Assembly: GCF_030657435.1 (NCBI RefSeq)
Contig: NZ_JAUTWS010000004.1
Span: 186,001-250,000, forward strand
DNA from: Paracraurococcus lichenis
Lineage (GTDB): Bacteria; Pseudomonadota; Alphaproteobacteria; Acetobacterales; Acetobacteraceae
Reading direction: 5' to 3'
DNA: 64,000 bases
This document shows, one piece after another, positions 15,827-23,556 of this stretch (positions are counted from its first letter, which is position 1; every line of letters begins with the position of its first letter). The notes beneath the pieces were generated by a model. That model searched no databases and was not told the DNA's origin. It worked only from the letters and a program-made list of their open reading frames with translations. A program made the position numbers and the translations under genes.

Positions 15827-16933
15827 ATGCAGGCGAATGGCGCGGCGCAGAGGCTGGCGGGACTGACGCGGCTGCGCGTCTTCCTCATCGGCTGGGTGAT
15901 CCTCTACCACCTCAACCTGCCGCTGCATGTGACCGATGCCTGGCCCTGGCTCGGCCCGTTGCTGTGGCACGGCTATCTCGGGGTGGACGGCTTCTTCCTG
16001 CTCTCGGGCTTTGCGCTCTGGCTGGGCTACGGGGCGCGGCCGCCGCGCGGGGCCGCCGGCATCGGCCGCTTCCTGCTGCGGCGCGTGGCGAAGATCTGGC
16101 CGCTGCACCTGGTCGCGCTGGTCGGGCTGGCGCTGCTGGTCGGCGCGCTGCTCGCGGCCGGCGTGACCATCCGCGATCCGGAGCGCTTCTCCGCCCGCGA
16201 CTTCGTGCTGCAGCTTTTCCTCGTGCATGCCTGGGAGACGACGGAGCGGTTCAGTTGGAACTACCCCTCCTGGGCGTTGTCGGTGGAATGGGCGGGCTAC
16301 CTGGTCTTCCCCGCGCTGCTGGCGGTGCTGCTGCGGCTGCCGCGGCCGGTGCTGGCGGCGGTGCCGGTCGCGGCACTCGCCGGGCTGCTCGCGATGACGC
16401 TGACGACCGTGAATTTCTCGCTGAACCACTCCCTGCATCTCGGCCTGGTGCGCTTCTTCCTCGAGTTCACCTTCGGCTTGGCGCTGGGACGGCTGGCGAC
16501 GGAGGGGCTGCTGCCGCGCGCGCTGCCCTGGCTGGCGCTGCCGGCGCTGCCGCTCGGCCTGCTGCTGGGCCAGGATGCGGCGACGGCGCTCGGCCTCGCC
16601 GCGACGATCGTGGCGATCTGGCAGGCGGGCCAGGGGGAGGGCCAGCGGCAGGGACAGGCGGCCGCGGTCCGGCCGGGGCTGCTGCTCCGGCTAGGCGAGG
16701 CCTCCTTCGGCATCTATCTGAGCTGGGTCTTCGTCGAGGCCGTCCTGGTCGGCCTGCTGCGCGTGGTGGAGCCCGGTCCCTGGGGGCGGGCCGGCATCAT
16801 GCTGGCCGCGCTCGCCGCCACCATGGCGCTCGGCTGGAGCGCCTGGCGCTGGGTGGAGGTGCCGGCGCAGCGCTGGGTCCTGGAGCGGCGTCGCCCGGCC
16901 CCGGTCGGCCTGGCCCGCCCGGCGGCGGAATAG
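15827..16933 (+). CDS. Acyltransferase 3 family membrane protein
   Basis: 368-residue integral membrane protein of the acyltransferase_3 (OafA/NodX-like) family, which O-acylates sugars of exported glycans. N-terminal blocks LTRLRVFLIGWVILYHL (family R-x10-H region) and GYLGVDGFFLLSGFAL (FFxxSGF) are typical, followed by about ten helices. A GTG 24 bp upstream is an alternative start; ATG 15827 has AAGGG at 15812-15816. It is divergent from the polymerase/ligase gene and converges on the HerA-like gene, separated by repeat copy B. Acetylation of the polysaccharide made by this cluster is a reasonable inference. Confidence 0.88.
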   Translation: MQANGAAQRLAGLTRLRVFLIGWVILYHLNLPLHVTDAWPWLGPLLWHGYLGVDGFFLLSGFALWLGYGARPPRGAAGIGRFLLRRVAKIWPLHLVALVGLALLVGALLAAGVTIRDPERFSARDFVLQLFLVHAWETTERFSWNYPSWALSVEWAGYLVFPALLAVLLRLPRPVLAAVPVAALAGLLAMTLTTVNFSLNHSLHLGLVRFFLEFTFGLALGRLATEGLLPRALPWLALPALPLGLLLGQDAATALGLAATIVAIWQAGQGEGQRQGQAAAVRPGLLLRLGEASFGIYLSWVFVEAVLVGLLRVVEPGPWGRAGIMLAALAATMALGWSAWRWVEVPAQRWVLERRRPAPVGLARPAAE

Positions 16934-16965
16934 GCCCGGCCGCAACGTCCTTCACCCCCGTCCTG

Positions 16966-17030
16966 CGCAGGCGAGGCGCCCGGGGGCGCCTTCGACCGCG
17001 TCGAAGGCCACCATTGCCGGGCGCCATGGC
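16966..17030 (-). repeat. REPIN-like structured repeat, half copy B (inverted)
   Basis: Read on the minus strand this matches the right half of copy A. It has the 7-bp GGCGCCC-gg-GGGCGCC hairpin (16975-16990), the overlapping 9-bp hairpin GCCTTCGAC-cgc-GTCGAAGGC (16988-17008), a 13-nt spacer with the conserved ATGGT-like end, and the first six bases of the long arm (GCCATG at 17023-17028). The rest of the arm and the left half are missing. It lies between convergent genes. Confidence 0.75.
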
Positions 17031-17065
17031 CGGGACCCGGGCGGCGCGCGGCGGACGCGGCCGCG

Positions 17066-18541
17066 CTATGCGACCGCCGCCTCCGGATCGCCCGGCGCGG
17101 TCTCCCAGCCCGGGCCGGGGATGGCGACGACCCGCCCGGCGCCGGCCTGCAGCAGGATGGCGATGCAGCCGCGCTCCTCCAGCCGCTTCAGGGCGGTGGT
17201 GAGCAGGGAGGTCGAGCTGGTGCCATAGACCGCCTTCAGCGCCTCGGTCCCGGGGCAGGGCGCGCCGGCCAGCGCCGCCTGGGCCAGCATCAGGAAGAGC
17301 GGCACCTCGCGCTCCAGCAGCGCCGCCGCCGAGTCGAGGGCGCGGGGCCAGTCGGGATGCGCCTCAGTCTCCTCGGTGATCCCGGCGCGGACGAGCGGCA
17401 GCAGCCGGCGGATCGCGGCGATGTCGGGCGGCGGGCCGGCCAGCCGCTCCAGCGACCACTGGTGGCGCACCAGGGGCAGCAGCTCCTCCGGCCGCTTGCG
17501 CACCGGCCCCTCGGTCCCCAGCACGGCGCCCAGCACGGCAAGCTGCGCCCGGCGGCGCGCGGCCGCCTCCTCCGGCGTCGGCGGCGGCAGGCTGGCCGGG
17601 GCGGCGGGCCGGGCGGCGGCGAGCTGGGCCAGGATGTCGGCGGGCGGCGGGGGCGGGGGCCGGCGCGGCCGGACCGGCTCGCCGGCCGGGGCGGGGGCGA
17701 GGATCAGCGCATGCGCGGCCTCGGGCGGCGTCTCCGGCAGCGGCATCAGGCCGGGGCCGGCGCCGCGGCTCTCGGTCTCGACCGCGCCGATGCGCATGGC
17801 CAGCGGCCGGCGGGCGAGGGCCGGGCCGAGCGCCATGAACCGCCCGCGCTCGAGGTCGCGGAACATCTCCGCCTGGCGCTTTTCCATGCCCAGCAGGTCG
17901 GCGGCGCGGGCCATGTCGATGTCGAGGAAGGTGCGCCCCATCAGGAAGTTGGAGGCCTCGGCGGCGACGTTCTTGGCGAGCTTGGCGAGCCGCTGGGTGG
18001 CGATGACGCCGGCCAGGCCGCGCTTGCGGCCGCGGCACATCAGGTCCGTCATGGCGCCGAGCGCGGCGCGGCGCGTCTCCTCGGCGACCTCGACGCCGCC
18101 CGAGGGGGCGAAGAGCTGCGCCTCGTCCACCACCACCAGCACCGGGGTCCAGTAGCGGCGCTCGGCGGCGAAGAGCCCGTCGAGGAAGGCGGCGGCGCGG
18201 CGCATCTGCCCCTCGATGTCCACCCCCTCGAGGTTCAGCACGACCGAGACGCGGTGTTGCCGCACCCGCTCCCCGGCATGGGCGAGGCTCGCCTCGGTAT
18301 GCTCGGCGGCGTCGATGACGAGGTGGCCGAATCGCTCGGCGAGGGAGACGAAGTCGCCCTCCGGGTCGATCACCGCCTGCTGCACGAAGGGCGCGCTGCG
18401 CTCGAGCAGCCGGCGCAGCAGGTGCGACTTGCCGCAGCCCGAATTGCCCTGGACCAGCAGGCGCGTGGCCAGCAGCTCCTCCAGGTCCAGCAGCGCCGGC
18501 TGGCCATTGTCCGTCCGTCCCAGTTCGATGCTGACCGCCAT
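17066..18541 (-). CDS. HerA/DUF87-like ATPase
   Basis: 491-residue P-loop ATPase of the HerA/FtsK superfamily. Walker A GNSGCGKS is at 32-39, immediately followed by an LLRRLLE helix. Walker B VLVVVDEAQLF is at 134-144, and a sensor-like ATQRLAKLAKNVAAEASN block follows at about 181-198. A Pro-rich linker (about 285-322) joins a C-terminal region of about 170 residues that resembles a winged-helix fold (LTTALKRLEERGCIAIL). The start at ATG 18541 gives the P-loop its usual position. No NurA nuclease or SIR2 gene is adjacent, so a HerA-NurA or HerA-Sir2 system is not supported. It is divergent from the CheZ-like gene with 135 bp between them. Function unknown; a DNA translocase is the family expectation. 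Confidence 0.78.
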   Translation of the reverse strand: MAVSIELGRTDNGQPALLDLEELLATRLLVQGNSGCGKSHLLRRLLERSAPFVQQAVIDPEGDFVSLAERFGHLVIDAAEHTEASLAHAGERVRQHRVSVVLNLEGVDIEGQMRRAAAFLDGLFAAERRYWTPVLVVVDEAQLFAPSGGVEVAEETRRAALGAMTDLMCRGRKRGLAGVIATQRLAKLAKNVAAEASNFLMGRTFLDIDMARAADLLGMEKRQAEMFRDLERGRFMALGPALARRPLAMRIGAVETESRGAGPGLMPLPETPPEAAHALILAPAPAGEPVRPRRPPPPPPADILAQLAAARPAAPASLPPPTPEEAAARRRAQLAVLGAVLGTEGPVRKRPEELLPLVRHQWSLERLAGPPPDIAAIRRLLPLVRAGITEETEAHPDWPRALDSAAALLEREVPLFLMLAQAALAGAPCPGTEALKAVYGTSSTSLLTTALKRLEERGCIAILLQAGAGRVVAIPGPGWETAPGDPEAAVA

Positions 18542-18676
18542 CCCGCGCCCGTCCCGTCGAGGGATGGTGGTAGTGCAGCCGCCCCCGCCACTCAATCGAG
18601 TCCCGTCGATCCGGCCGACGCGATCGCCGCGCCCCTCTTCACCGGCGCGAAAGGAGCCCGGGCCTATGGGGAGGAC

Positions 18677-19279
18677 ATGCCGCCGACCCCGCCCCCCGCC
18701 CTCGCACCGTCCCCGGCCCCGGAGATCGCCGCGCAGTTCGAGTCGCTGCGGCAGTTCATCGACCGCCGGATCTGCGAGCTGAGCGCCGAGCTGCACGCGA
18801 CCGTCCAGCTCGTCGACTACAGCGAGGCGAATCTCTCCGGCCAGCTCGCCCGCATCCATGAGCAGATCGCCAGCCTGGTGGCGATCCCGGCCGCGACCAC
18901 CCGCAACAGCGGCGTCGAGCTGGAGGCCGTTGTGCAGGCGACGGAGGCGGCGGCCAATACCATCCTGGAGGCGGCCGAGGCGATCCAGGTCTGGATCGAG
19001 GGTGGGGCGCGGGACGGCGCCGCGCTGCAGGCGCTGTCGGACCGGGTGAACGCGATCTTCGAGGCCTGCAGCTTCCAGGACGTGACCGGCCAGCGCATCC
19101 GCCGCGCCATCCAGCATCTGCAGCAGGTGGAGACGATGCTGCAGGGCATGATCCCGGGGGCGGCGACCGAGGCCGCGCCGAGGCTCGAGGTGCGGACGCT
19201 GGTCAGCACGGTGGCCGAGCCGGCGAAGGCCGGCCCGGACTTGGCGCAGGCGGAGATCGACCGGCTGCTGAACGGCTGA
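18677..19279 (+). CDS. cheZ: CheZ-like protein phosphatase
   Basis: 200-residue, mostly helical protein. SFQDVTGQ (132-139) is the CheZ active-site motif, with D135 and Q139 at the spacing of the acidic residue and catalytic glutamine that dephosphorylate CheY~P. The C-terminal AQAEIDRLLNG (190-200) matches the CheY-binding tail, linked by a flexible stretch of about 40 residues. The N-terminus is Pro-rich (PPTPPPALAPSPAP). GGGGAGG sits just before the ATG. No other chemotaxis or flagellar gene is in the window, so it must act on a CheY-like regulator encoded elsewhere. Confidence 0.85.
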   Translation: MPPTPPPALAPSPAPEIAAQFESLRQFIDRRICELSAELHATVQLVDYSEANLSGQLARIHEQIASLVAIPAATTRNSGVELEAVVQATEAAANTILEAAEAIQVWIEGGARDGAALQALSDRVNAIFEACSFQDVTGQRIRRAIQHLQQVETMLQGMIPGAATEAAPRLEVRTLVSTVAEPAKAGPDLAQAEIDRLLNG

Positions 19280-19314
19280 GCGGGCGCCGGAGCGCGCCGC
19301 CACTCAGGACGGAC

Positions 19315-19349
19315 GAGCCGACTCGGACCTCCGGTCCTCGGACCGGCTC
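19315..19349. terminator. Possible bidirectional terminator hairpin
   Basis: GAGCCG (19315-19320) pairs with CGGCTC (19344-19349), enclosing GGACC-tcc-GGTCC (19325-19337). It is located in the 68-bp gap between convergent cheZ-like and XRE genes and touches the XRE stop codon. No T-run. Confidence 0.35.
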
Positions 19350-20259
19350 AGGCCGCGGCCTCGGCCGGGCGGATGCTGCGGACCAGGGCGCGCACCCGCG
19401 TCGCCGCGGCGCTGCCCTTCAGCGCGTCGCGCCAGGCCGCTTCCGCCACCCGCTGGTGCAGCCCGACCGCCTCCTCCGCCGCGGTGATGGTGGCGACGCC
19501 GGCGCCGACCGCCGCGCCGCTGTCCGGCGGGAAAGGGCTGGTCACCACATGCGCGCGTTCCCGACCGCGCAGCACCATGAAGCTGCCGGTCGGCTCGGGC
19601 CCTTCCTTCAGGCCGATCTGCAGCCCGATCGGCACGGATTCCATCAAGTTCGCCAGGTTCTCGACCTCGGCCGCCGCCGCGGCGCGGCAGCGGGCGCGGG
19701 CGCGTTCGGAGACCGTGAGGCTCGGCGCCACCCCGTCCTGCAGCAATTGCCGCAGCGCGCCCTCGGAGAGGATGGCGATGATGCTCGGCCGGCGCTGCTG
19801 GTAGAGCTTGCGGCGGGCCGCGAGCGTGCTGAGCGCCTGCTCGGCCTGGCTGCGGCCCTGGATCAGGTCGGCGGCCGATTCGGCCGCCTCGGTCCAGGCC
19901 TCGGTCAGCGCCGCCTCATAGGCCTCGCCCGCGACCGGGAAGCAGACCGCGCCGCCGAAGAGGAGGACCTGGTCGGCCTCCTCCTCGATCTGCCGAAGCC
20001 GCTCGAGGAAGGCGAGCGGGCGGGAGAAGTAGTCGATCCCAATGCCGAGCAGCGAGAGCGGCGAGATCTTCAGCAACTCGGCGAGGCGCCGGATCGTGTC
20101 CAGCTTGATGACCTCGCCTTTTTCGTAGCGATACAGCGCAGCGCGCGAGACGCCGAGCCGGGCGGCAATCTCCTCCGCACGCAGACCGGATTCGAGCCGG
20201 TAGGCGCGAAGCTGCTGCCCGATATCCGCGAAACGCATCCTACACTCCGGCTCGTCCAT
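19348..20259 (-). CDS. XRE-family transcriptional regulator
   Basis: 303-residue regulator. The N-terminal Cro/CI-type helix-turn-helix spans about 12-69 (GLRAEEIAARLGVSRAALYRYEKGEV). The C-terminal 230 residues are an Ala/Glu-rich helical domain without a cupin or recognised sensor motif. An internal start at residue 8 is possible. It sits 146 bp downstream of glxR on the same strand, with its own less GC-rich upstream region, so it may be separately transcribed and could control the glxR-hyi pair; that link is only positional. Confidence 0.82.
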   Translation of the reverse strand: MDEPECRMRFADIGQQLRAYRLESGLRAEEIAARLGVSRAALYRYEKGEVIKLDTIRRLAELLKISPLSLLGIGIDYFSRPLAFLERLRQIEEEADQVLLFGGAVCFPVAGEAYEAALTEAWTEAAESAADLIQGRSQAEQALSTLAARRKLYQQRRPSIIAILSEGALRQLLQDGVAPSLTVSERARARCRAAAAAEVENLANLMESVPIGLQIGLKEGPEPTGSFMVLRGRERAHVVTSPFPPDSGAAVGAGVATITAAEEAVGLHQRVAEAAWRDALKGSAAATRVRALVRSIRPAEAAA

Positions 20260-20369
20260 CCTGGACGGTGCCGATCCGAATGGCCTGACGCCGCCTCCGT
20301 GACCAGCACCCGTCCAAAAACTGCGCGCATTTCACCAGGAAGGCAAGTATTCCCCGCCAGACACGCTGT

Positions 20370-20392
20370 CGGCGGCGTACATTATGCCGCCG
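20370..20392 (-). terminator. Hairpin downstream of glxR
   Basis: CGGCGGC, 9-nt AT-rich loop, GCCGCCG: a 7-bp perfect stem 14 bp after the glxR stop on the minus strand. It may end the hyi-glxR transcript before the XRE gene. The loop TAATGT also resembles a -10 box for the XRE gene. Confidence 0.4.
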
Positions 20393-20405
20393 CTCGCGCT
20401 ATGCG

Positions 20406-21296
20406 TCAGCCCTTGTCGTCGGGTGCAACCGGGTGCGCGGCCATGGTTTCCAAGGCCTTGACCAGGCCGGAATGATCCAGCCCGCCATTGCCGGCGGCGA
20501 CCGAGGCCGAGAAGAGCTGCTGCGTGGAGGCGGTATTGGGCAGCGCGACTCCGAGCTCCTTGGCCGATTGCAGCGCCAGGTTGAGGTCCTTCTGGTGCAG
20601 CACGATCCGGAAGCCGGGGTTGAAGGTCCGCTTGATCATCCGCTCCCCATGCAACTCCAGGATGCGGGAGGTGGCGAGGCCGCCCATCAGCGCCTGCCGC
20701 ACCTTGGCAGGATCCGCCCCGGCCTTGCTGGCGAAGACCAGTGCCTCGCCCACCGCCTCGATGGTGAGGGCGACGATGATCTGGTTGGCGACCTTGGTGG
20801 TCTGCCCGGCGCCGTTCGGCCCGACGAGCGTGACGTTCTTGCCCATGGCCTCGAAGAGCGGCTTCGCCCTGGCGAAGGCTGCCTCCTCGCCGCCGATCAT
20901 GATGGTGAGCGTCGCCTGCTTCGCGCCGACCTCGCCGCCCGAGACGGGCGCGTCGAGGTAGTCGCAGCCGAGCGCATTGACCTTCTGGGCGAAGGCCTTG
21001 GTGGCGGTCGGGCTGATCGAGGACATGTCGATCACCAGCTTGCCCTTCGACAGCCCCTCCGCGACGCCGGCCGGGCCGAACAGCACGGCCTCCACATCCG
21101 GGGTGTCGGGCACCATCAGGATGATGACCTCGGCGGCCGCGGCGACCGCCTTGGCATCGGCGACGACGGTGAAGGCGGCGCGCTGCTCCGCGCCCAGGCT
21201 CTTGCGGTCCGGCACGATGATCTCGTGCCCGGCGTCCTTCAGGTGCCCGGCCATGGGCTTGCCCATGATGCCGAGGCCGATGAAGCCGATCTTCAT
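20406..21296 (-). CDS. glxR: 2-hydroxy-3-oxopropionate (tartronate semialdehyde) reductase
   Basis: 296-residue beta-hydroxyacid dehydrogenase reducing tartronate semialdehyde to D-glycerate with NAD(P)H. The N-terminal Rossmann motif is GFIGLGIMGKPMA, the substrate-binding block DAPVSGG is at 115-121, and the catalytic lysine is K168 in GAGQTTKVANQ. It sits 24 bp after hyi on the same strand, which supports the glyoxylate-to-glycerate pathway over other family members such as 3-hydroxyisobutyrate dehydrogenase. Glyoxylate carboligase and glycerate kinase are not in the window. Confidence 0.9.
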   Translation of the reverse strand: MKIGFIGLGIMGKPMAGHLKDAGHEIIVPDRKSLGAEQRAAFTVVADAKAVAAAAEVIILMVPDTPDVEAVLFGPAGVAEGLSKGKLVIDMSSISPTATKAFAQKVNALGCDYLDAPVSGGEVGAKQATLTIMIGGEEAAFARAKPLFEAMGKNVTLVGPNGAGQTTKVANQIIVALTIEAVGEALVFASKAGADPAKVRQALMGGLATSRILELHGERMIKRTFNPGFRIVLHQKDLNLALQSAKELGVALPNTASTQQLFSASVAAGNGGLDHSGLVKALETMAAHPVAPDDKG

Positions 21297-21320
21297 GTGC
21301 GGCGGTTCCTTTTCCGGGGT

Positions 21321-22100
21321 TCAGGACTTGTAGGGCGCGAACCAGCCGAGGCCGGCCTCGGTCTCGGCCGCGGGGCGGTACTCGCAGCCGATCCAGCCGC
21401 GGAAGCCGAGTTCGTCGATCCTGCGGAAGACGAAGGGCCAGTTGACCTCGCCGGTGCCGGGCTCGTTGCGTCCCGGGTTATCCGCCACCTGCATATGGGC
21501 GATGATGGGCAGGTGCTTCTCCACCCGCTTGACGATGTCGCCCTCGGTGATCTGGCAGTGGTAGAGGTCGAATTGCAGCCCGAGCTTCTCGGGCCCGATT
21601 GCCTCGATGATCGCCGCGCCCTGCGCCATGGTGTTGAGGAAGAAGCCCGGGATGTCGCGGTGGTTGATCGGCTCGATCACCGGCTTCACGCCCGCCTTGG
21701 CGCATTCCTCCGCCGCCCAGGCGAGGTTCGCGGCATAGACGCCGGTCAGCGTGTCGTGCGGCACCCCGGCGGGCGCGAGGCCGGCCATCAGGTGCAGCCG
21801 CGGGCAGGAGAGGGCGGCGGCATAGTCCAGCGCCTTCCTCACGCCGTCGCGGAACTCGGCCTGCCGGCCGGGCAGGGCCGCCTGGCCGCGCTCGCCCGCC
21901 GCCCAGTCGCCGGGCGGGGCATTGAAGAGCACCTGCTGCAGCCCGTTGTCCTTCAGGCGCCGCGCGATCTCGGCCGCCGGGTGCTCATAGGGGAAGAGGA
22001 ACTCCACCGCCCCGAAGCCCGCCGCCCGGGCCCGGGCGAAGCGGTCGAGGAAGGGCACCTCGGTGAACATCATCGACAGGTTGGCGGCGAAGCGCGGCAT
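21321..22100 (-). CDS. hyi: Hydroxypyruvate isomerase
   Basis: 259-residue TIM-barrel isomerase interconverting hydroxypyruvate and tartronate semialdehyde. It begins MPRFAANLSMMFTEVPFLDRF, the usual Hyi start. EPINHRDIPGFFL, LGLQFDLYHCQ and the C-terminal GCEYRP block supply the metal-binding acids and histidines. ATG 22100 is chosen over longer frames because it starts exactly at the conserved N-terminus. First gene of the hyi-glxR pair. The promoter should lie in the 181-bp divergent gap shared with the PerM-type gene. Confidence 0.92.
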   Translation of the reverse strand: MPRFAANLSMMFTEVPFLDRFARARAAGFGAVEFLFPYEHPAAEIARRLKDNGLQQVLFNAPPGDWAAGERGQAALPGRQAEFRDGVRKALDYAAALSCPRLHLMAGLAPAGVPHDTLTGVYAANLAWAAEECAKAGVKPVIEPINHRDIPGFFLNTMAQGAAIIEAIGPEKLGLQFDLYHCQITEGDIVKRVEKHLPIIAHMQVADNPGRNEPGTGEVNWPFVFRRIDELGFRGWIGCEYRPAAETEAGLGWFAPYKS

Positions 22101-22281
22101 GGCGCGAGGTCTCCCCCCGGTTTGGGCGGGCGAAGCTAACGGCGCCGCGCCGGACTGGCTACTGGCGCCGGCGACAGGTGCCCGCAACAGGTCCCCGCAA
22201 CCGGCCCGGATGCGCCGCGCCGCGCCGGATGGTAGAGCAGCGCCGGCGGCGGCCGGGGCGTGCCGGGCCGCGTTCGGAGGG

Positions 22282-23352
22282 ATGATGCAGCCTGAGACTG
22301 GCAACCCCGTCCGGATCCTCGGGCTGCTGGCCGCGCTCGCGCTCGCCGCCGGCTGCCTGCTGGTGCTGCGCCCTTTCCTCTCCGCGCTGCTCTGGGCCGC
22401 CATCCTGGTCTATTCCACCTGGCCGGCCTTCCGGATGCTGCGCGAGAGGCTGCGGCTCTCGGCCGGGGCGGCGGCGGGGCTGATGGTGCTGGCGGAGTTC
22501 CTGGTCATCGGCCTGCCGCTGGTCTTCGCCACGCCGACGAAGCGGGAGGACATCGACGGGCTGCGCAGCGGGGTCGAGGCCTTCCTGACCCAGGGCATGC
22601 CGGGCCTCGGCGACTGGCTGGGGCGGCTGCCGCTGGTCGGGCCGATGCTGCGGGACCACCTGGCGGGCCTCGATTTCGGCTTCTCCGGCCTCGCCGACCT
22701 CATCTCGCCCTATGCCGGGACGCTGGCGCAGGGCGCGCTCGGGATCCTGCTGGCGGTGCTCTCGGGCCTGGCCGAGGTGCTGCTGGCGATCTTCCTCGCC
22801 TTCTTCCTCTACCGCGACGGGCCGGCGATCGCGCAGCGGAGCGAGGCGGCGCTGTCGCGACTGGCCGGCGAGCGGACGCGGCACATCGTGGAGATCACCG
22901 GCGGCGTCACCCGCGGCGTGGTCTATGGCCTGCTCGGCACCGCCGTGGCGCAGGGGATCATGACCTGGTTCGGCCTCTGGATCGCCGGGGTGCCGCGGCC
23001 GGCGCTGCTCGGCGTCATCGCCGGCTGCATCTCCATCTTCCCGGTCGGCGCCCCGCTGGTCTGGATTCCCGCCACGCTCTGGCTCTTCGCCGACGGGCGC
23101 CTGGGCTGGGCCATCTTCCTCGGCCTCTATGGCGCCTTCGGCATCAGCAGCGCGGACAATGTCATCCGCCCCTGGCTGATCGCGCGCGGCGCCGACCTGC
23201 CGCTGCTGCTGACCCTGCTGGGCGCACTCGGCGGCGTCTTCGCCTTCGGCTTTCTCGGCCTCTTCATGGGGCCCGTGCTGCTCGCGGTCGGCTTCACATT
23301 GCTCAAGGATTGGGCCGAGGAGGGCGCCGGGGCGGCGAAAGGCGCGGGCTGA
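22282..23352 (+). CDS. AI-2E/PerM family transporter
   Basis: 356-residue membrane protein with about eight helices arranged as in the AI-2E transporter (TqsA/PerM) family. Two N-terminal helices are followed by a soluble stretch (about 90-145) and then a helix-rich C-terminal half with SSADNVIRPWLIARG, the family's conserved D-N-x-x-x-P block. GGAGG at 22276-22280 sets the start at ATG 22282; a second ATG follows at once. Substrates in the family include autoinducer-2, protons/sodium and unknown solutes, so none should be assumed here. Confidence 0.88.
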   Translation: MMQPETGNPVRILGLLAALALAAGCLLVLRPFLSALLWAAILVYSTWPAFRMLRERLRLSAGAAAGLMVLAEFLVIGLPLVFATPTKREDIDGLRSGVEAFLTQGMPGLGDWLGRLPLVGPMLRDHLAGLDFGFSGLADLISPYAGTLAQGALGILLAVLSGLAEVLLAIFLAFFLYRDGPAIAQRSEAALSRLAGERTRHIVEITGGVTRGVVYGLLGTAVAQGIMTWFGLWIAGVPRPALLGVIAGCISIFPVGAPLVWIPATLWLFADGRLGWAIFLGLYGAFGISSADNVIRPWLIARGADLPLLLTLLGALGGVFAFGFLGLFMGPVLLAVGFTLLKDWAEEGAGAAKGAG

Positions 23353-23376
23353 GACCTTTTCGCCGGCGGCGCCCGG

Positions 23377-23388
23377 GCCCTATAGGGC
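23377..23388 (+). promoter_or_regulatory. Perfect 12-bp palindrome upstream of the dpp operon
   Basis: GCCCTATAGGGC lies in the 200-bp gap before dppB. Its centre CTATAG resembles an alphaproteobacterial -10 box, and TTTTCG about 17 bp upstream is a poor -35. It could be a promoter core, an operator, or both. The remaining leader (23389-23538) shows short GC stems but no open frame. Confidence 0.35.
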
Positions 23389-23538
23389 GGGCGTGAGACC
23401 CGGACCTACCGGGCCTGGGAGATCGAGGGCGATGCGAAGCAGGGCAGGGGCGGTCCGCCGGGCCGCCGGCATGCTGGCGGCGGGACGCGATCCTGCGCGG
23501 CCGGACCCGCGGCGCCGGCAGGGCGGCAGCCTCCGCTG

Positions 23539-23556
23539 ATGGTCGCCTTCATATGA
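23539..23556 (+). other. Five-codon minicistron coupled to dppB
   Basis: ATG GTC GCC TTC ATA TGA encodes MVAFI and ends in an ATGA overlap with the dppB start. The following 14 bases (23553-23566) repeat the first 14 with one substitution, so dppB itself begins MIAFI. It looks like a tandem duplication of the start region. Whether it is translated is unknown. Confidence 0.4.

Noticed and set aside
17066-18541. HerA-NurA or HerA-Sir2 type defence system
   Set aside because: No NurA, SIR2, DUF4297 or nuclease gene is adjacent; the neighbours are an acyltransferase and a CheZ-like gene.
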